Source: an uncultured Clostridia bacterium (lineage in GTDB: Bacteria; Bacillota; Clostridia; Oscillospirales; JAAYOS01). From it: 40,875 bases of DNA. Position numbers and translations under genes: made by a program. The stretch is taken from the NCBI GenBank assembly GCA_947630675.1, contig CANRIN010000012.1, forward strand, positions 1 to 40,875, written 5' to 3'. The first letter of the stretch is position 1. Each line of letters starts with the position of its first letter. Below are positions 37,815-40,875 of the stretch, piece after piece. A model generated the notes under the pieces. It had not been told where the DNA came from and ran no database searches. It saw only the letters and a list, made by a program, of their open reading frames with translations.

Positions 37815-40373
37815 TCAGCAGTGCTTTGTGAAGCAACTCGAACGGAGTATCACGCGCATTATCGCGGCGGCGCTCTTCTCGACCATGGCGCGGGTCGGGG
37901 TTATCGTGACCTTCGCGAGACCCTTCGAGACGACCGGCTCACCCGCCTCGACGGCCTTCTGTATCCCGTCGGACACCGGCTTGCCGCCCGGCTGTATCAT
38001 GTCGTTGCCTGCCCACATCGAGATCATCGGGGTGCTTGTCCCTCCGCCCCAGTCGGTCATGACAAAACCGTCGAAGCCCCACTCGTCGCGGAGTATCGCG
38101 GTGTTGAGTTCGTAGTTGTCGGCATTCGGGACGCCGTTGGTGTCGTTATAGGAGGTCATGAGAGCCTTCGGCTTCTCGGTCTTGACGCAGTACTCGAACG
38201 CGGCAAGGTATATCTCGCGCATTGCGCGCTCGGAGATGGTGTTGGAGGAATTGCCGCGCATGAACTCCTGACTGTTGCCGGCGAAGTGCTTTATCGTAAC
38301 TCCGCCGCCCTCCGCCTGAACGCCCTTCGTCATCGCGGCGGCGCAGCGGCCGGCGACGACCGGGTCCTCGGCGTAGTACTCGAAGTTACGGCCGCAGAGC
38401 GGGCTGCGGTGGATGTTCATGCCGGGGGCGAGCCACAGGTCGACCTTGTACTCGTCCATCTCGATGCCGGCGGCGTGGCCGACGGCCTCAAGCACCTCGT
38501 CGTCCCAAGAGGACGCGAGCAGCGAGCCGGTCGGGAACGCGGTGCAGTACTGATGGCGAACGACCTCGCCGTTCTCCTTGACGTCGCGCGTGATGCGGAC
38601 GCCGGCAGGTCCGTCGCAGAGGATTATCGGCGGCAGCTTGTACTTCTCCCACATATCGGGGGACTGTCCGGCCTCGCCCGGGACCTCAAACTTGAGCTGC
38701 TGGGCGTTGCCGTGGCTCACGAGGGAGGCAAAGACGTCATCGTCGTCATCCTTCTTCTCGTCGTCCTTCTTTGCTGCGGGAGGCGGAGGCGGCATTATGC
38801 CCTCAAAGCCGGAGAAGTCCATGCCCTGACCGCAGACGAAGCGGCAGAGGTCCTCGAGGTCCATAGTGGCCGCGAGGTCTTCGACGGTCGCCTTGCCCTC
38901 GGCGACATCCTTGAGGGTGATGCCCGGCTTTGCGGTACCCGGGACGTAGTCGTACTTGCCGTACTCGACGGTCTCGCACTTTATCGCCTTCGGGCAGACG
39001 GTGAGGACCTTCGCTGCGGCCTTCTCGCCCTCCTCGCCCTCGTAGGAGATCGGGGTCTGACCCTTCTTTGTGAGCTTCTCGTATCCCTCGGGAGTGGTGC
39101 CGAGGAGGTTCTTCAGCTTGCGGGTCGTTATCTCGCTCTCGACCTCAAGAGCAGCGGCGATGTGAGTATTGCGGCTCGAATTGCCGACGCGCACATAATA
39201 CTTGCCGGGCTCGAGGATGTAGGAAGCGGTAGCCTCGTCGTAGCTCGCGAGGTTCGCGACCGGGATGCGGACGGTGACGAATTCCTCGCCGCCGACGCCG
39301 AGCACGCCGGTCTTCTTGTAGCCCTTGAGCTCCTGATACGGCTTCTCGAGCTTGCCGTCCGGCGCGGAGACGTAGACCTGTACGACCTCGCGGACCGCGT
39401 GATGGCGGCACTTGTTCTCTACCTTCGCCGTGACGATGATATCGGCGCCCTCGAGCGCGACGTCGACGCAGGTTATCTCGGGATGGCCGTAGCTGAGGCC
39501 GAAGCCGAACGGGAAGAGGACCTTCTTGCCGTAGGTGTCATAGTAGCGGTAGCCGACATAGATGTCGTCATGATACGGAACATCGGTCTGGTCGGTCTCG
39601 CCGCCCATGAAGCGGTTGTAGGTCTTGTTGCCGTTCGGGATGAGCTTGCTGTAATATTCCTTCGTCGGATCGTCGTCAAAGCTCAGCGGCCATGTGTCGG
39701 TGAGCTTGCCGCTTACCGGCACGGCGCCGGTGAGGATGTCCGCGACGGCGCAGCCGCCCTCCTGTCCGGGGAGCCCGATGAACAGGACGGAGGTGAGCTT
39801 ATCAATCTTGGCGGTGATATCCATATAGCCCGGGATGTTCAGCAGGAGTATGACCTTGCCGAACTCGGCGGCGACGGCGTCGATAAGCGCGCTCTCGTCG
39901 GCGGTGAGCATTATCGTGCCGGGCTTGGCCTCCATGTCCTGACCCTCGCCCGCGATGCGGCTGACGACTACTACGGCGGCGTCGTTCTTCCCGGCGGCGG
40001 TCTTTATCACCGGCGGGTCTATCGGCGTCTCGTCGTTGTAGTTCTTCTGCTCGCCGGGGCCGGCGAAAAAGCCCTGCTTGACTATGCCGTGGGTCTCCGC
40101 CCACTTGCGGTAAACGGCGGCGACGTCCTCATCGACAGTGATGCTCTCGCAGCCCTCGAGACCCTCGAGGATGTTCACACTCTTGAGGTTGTTGACCTCG
40201 CCCGAGCCGGTGCCGCCCTTGATGGTGTGGATCTGGCCGATGCCGAACACCGCGAGCTTCGTCCCGTCATGCAGAGGGAGCAGGTGCTTCTCGTTTTTGA
40301 GAAGAACCATGCCCTCGGCGGCGGTCCTGCGCGCGACGGCGGCGCTTGCGGCCATGCGTGCCTTGAGTTCCAT
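37815..40373 (-). CDS. Glycoside hydrolase family 3 enzyme with permuted domain order
   Basis: GH3 C-domain first (RRTAAEGMVLLKNEKHLLPL...LFPFGFGLSYG), FnIII-like, then the (beta/alpha)8-type barrel (CDGPAGVRI, IKHFAGNSQEFMR, WGFDGFVMTDWGG). Confidence 0.93.
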   Translation of the reverse strand: MELKARMAASAAVARRTAAEGMVLLKNEKHLLPLHDGTKLAVFGIGQIHTIKGGTGSGEVNNLKSVNILEGLEGCESITVDEDVAAVYRKWAETHGIVKQGFFAGPGEQKNYNDETPIDPPVIKTAAGKNDAAVVVVSRIAGEGQDMEAKPGTIMLTADESALIDAVAAEFGKVILLLNIPGYMDITAKIDKLTSVLFIGLPGQEGGCAVADILTGAVPVSGKLTDTWPLSFDDDPTKEYYSKLIPNGNKTYNRFMGGETDQTDVPYHDDIYVGYRYYDTYGKKVLFPFGFGLSYGHPEITCVDVALEGADIIVTAKVENKCRHHAVREVVQVYVSAPDGKLEKPYQELKGYKKTGVLGVGGEEFVTVRIPVANLASYDEATASYILEPGKYYVRVGNSSRNTHIAAALEVESEITTRKLKNLLGTTPEGYEKLTKKGQTPISYEGEEGEKAAAKVLTVCPKAIKCETVEYGKYDYVPGTAKPGITLKDVAEGKATVEDLAATMDLEDLCRFVCGQGMDFSGFEGIMPPPPPAAKKDDEKKDDDDDVFASLVSHGNAQQLKFEVPGEAGQSPDMWEKYKLPPIILCDGPAGVRITRDVKENGEVVRHQYCTAFPTGSLLASSWDDEVLEAVGHAAGIEMDEYKVDLWLAPGMNIHRSPLCGRNFEYYAEDPVVAGRCAAAMTKGVQAEGGGVTIKHFAGNSQEFMRGNSSNTISERAMREIYLAAFEYCVKTEKPKALMTSYNDTNGVPNADNYELNTAILRDEWGFDGFVMTDWGGGTSTPMISMWAGNDMIQPGGKPVSDGIQKAVEAGEPVVSKGLAKVTITPTRAMVEKSAAAIMRVILRSSCFTKHC

Positions 40374-40500
40374 AATGATTCTCTCCTTCCGAAAACAGCC
40401 GTCGCGGACGAGCGCCCGCGTCCGACCTTAAAATTATACAGATATTATACCATATATTACAGGCTTCTGCAATATCCTCTTTGTGCAAAATGTGTAGATT

Positions 40501-40716
40501 CTCGGCGCGAAATGTGCTCGCTGCGCTACGCACCCTTTCGCGCCGAGGCCACCGGACAGAGCAAAGCTCTGCCGGTGGCAGCGCTGCGCTCTGCTCCTCG
40601 CGCCTGCGGCGCTTCGAAGCGCGCTCCGCGCAAAGTATTTTTCCCGACGTACACGCCGTCGGGAAAAATGGATTGAATTTATTTCGCCGCCTGCGGCGGT
40701 GAAACTCTGCGAGGCT
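40501..40716. repeat. Modular hairpin element, copy C
   Basis: Alpha block 40501-40547, beta hairpin 40548-40579, delta hairpin 40637-40669, epsilon block ending CTCTGCGAGGCT at 40716; collinear with 27422-27678. Confidence 0.85.
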
Positions 40717-40875
40717 GAGGGCATTGCGGGGCTGTGCAGCCCCACTCCCGTATAGCGGGGTAGCCCCGCAGGGATCTGCGGGGGCGACCCCCGCGTCCTT
40801 GGTAGAGCGGAGCTCTACCGACACCTTGCGGGGCCTGCTGCCCCGCACCCTGCGCTACTTTTTGCTTGTGCAAAA
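40717..40875. repeat. Run of short GC-rich palindromes running into the window edge
   Basis: GGGGCTGTGCAGCCCC, GCGGGGGCGACCCCCGC, GGTAGAGCGGAGCTCTACC, GCGGGGCCTGCTGCCCCGC in succession. Confidence 0.7.

Noticed and set aside
37821-40676. 951-aa plus-strand ORF opposite GH3
   Set aside because: Antisense artefact running into the repeat spacer.
40501-40716. Insertion sequence or transposase-bearing mobile element
   Set aside because: No transposase ORF or target-site duplication visible; a MITE/REP-like origin remains possible but unproven.
40267-40848. 193-aa minus-strand ORF over the copy C repeat (and similar ORFs at 27474-27743 and 12656-13210)
   Set aside because: They share Arg/Ser/Ala-rich segments only because they translate the same DNA repeat; no SD and they overlap real genes.
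1-40875. tRNA or rRNA genes
   Set aside because: No T-loop GGTTCGANTCC-type cloverleaf or rRNA signature found by eye; tRNAscan-SE/Infernal would settle it.

Overview
This is a 40.9-kb, GC-rich chromosomal window, most likely from a clostridial (Firmicutes) genome because it carries gpr, ctsR-mcsA-mcsB-clpC, remB and SLH/G5/LysM proteins. Most coding content is recognisable: a surface SLH protein with tandem alpha/beta-hydrolase domains; MATE; BioY; a PacL-type P-ATPase; a LysM-G5-M23 peptidase; gpr/rpsT; a formate/nitrite transporter; an ArsR regulator with a His/Cys-rich metal P-ATPase; a Ca/Na antiporter; an M19 dipeptidase; a TSCPD protein; GNAT; an orphan solute-binding lipoprotein; clpC-mcsB-mcsA-ctsR; a 2[4Fe-4S] ferredoxin missed by the ORF track; a trmN6-like methyltransferase; rsmI; dnaN-recF-remB-gyrB-gyrA without dnaA; and a domain-permuted GH3 glycosidase. 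The strongest non-coding signal is a modular intergenic hairpin element. Two copies (about 27.42-27.68 kb and 40.50-40.72 kb) are collinear, and by hand alignment two of their hairpins differ by eight compensatory double substitutions, with a conserved bulged A in one and an invariant 7-nt loop in the other. Related partial copies lie at about 13.04-13.19 kb and 16.60-16.78 kb. I also found three CtsR operators before ctsR, a WalR-type direct-repeat array at the M23 promoter, and two ArsR/SmtB-type inverted repeats, one of them inside the ATPase coding region. All family calls come from reading the sequence; no database search was run.
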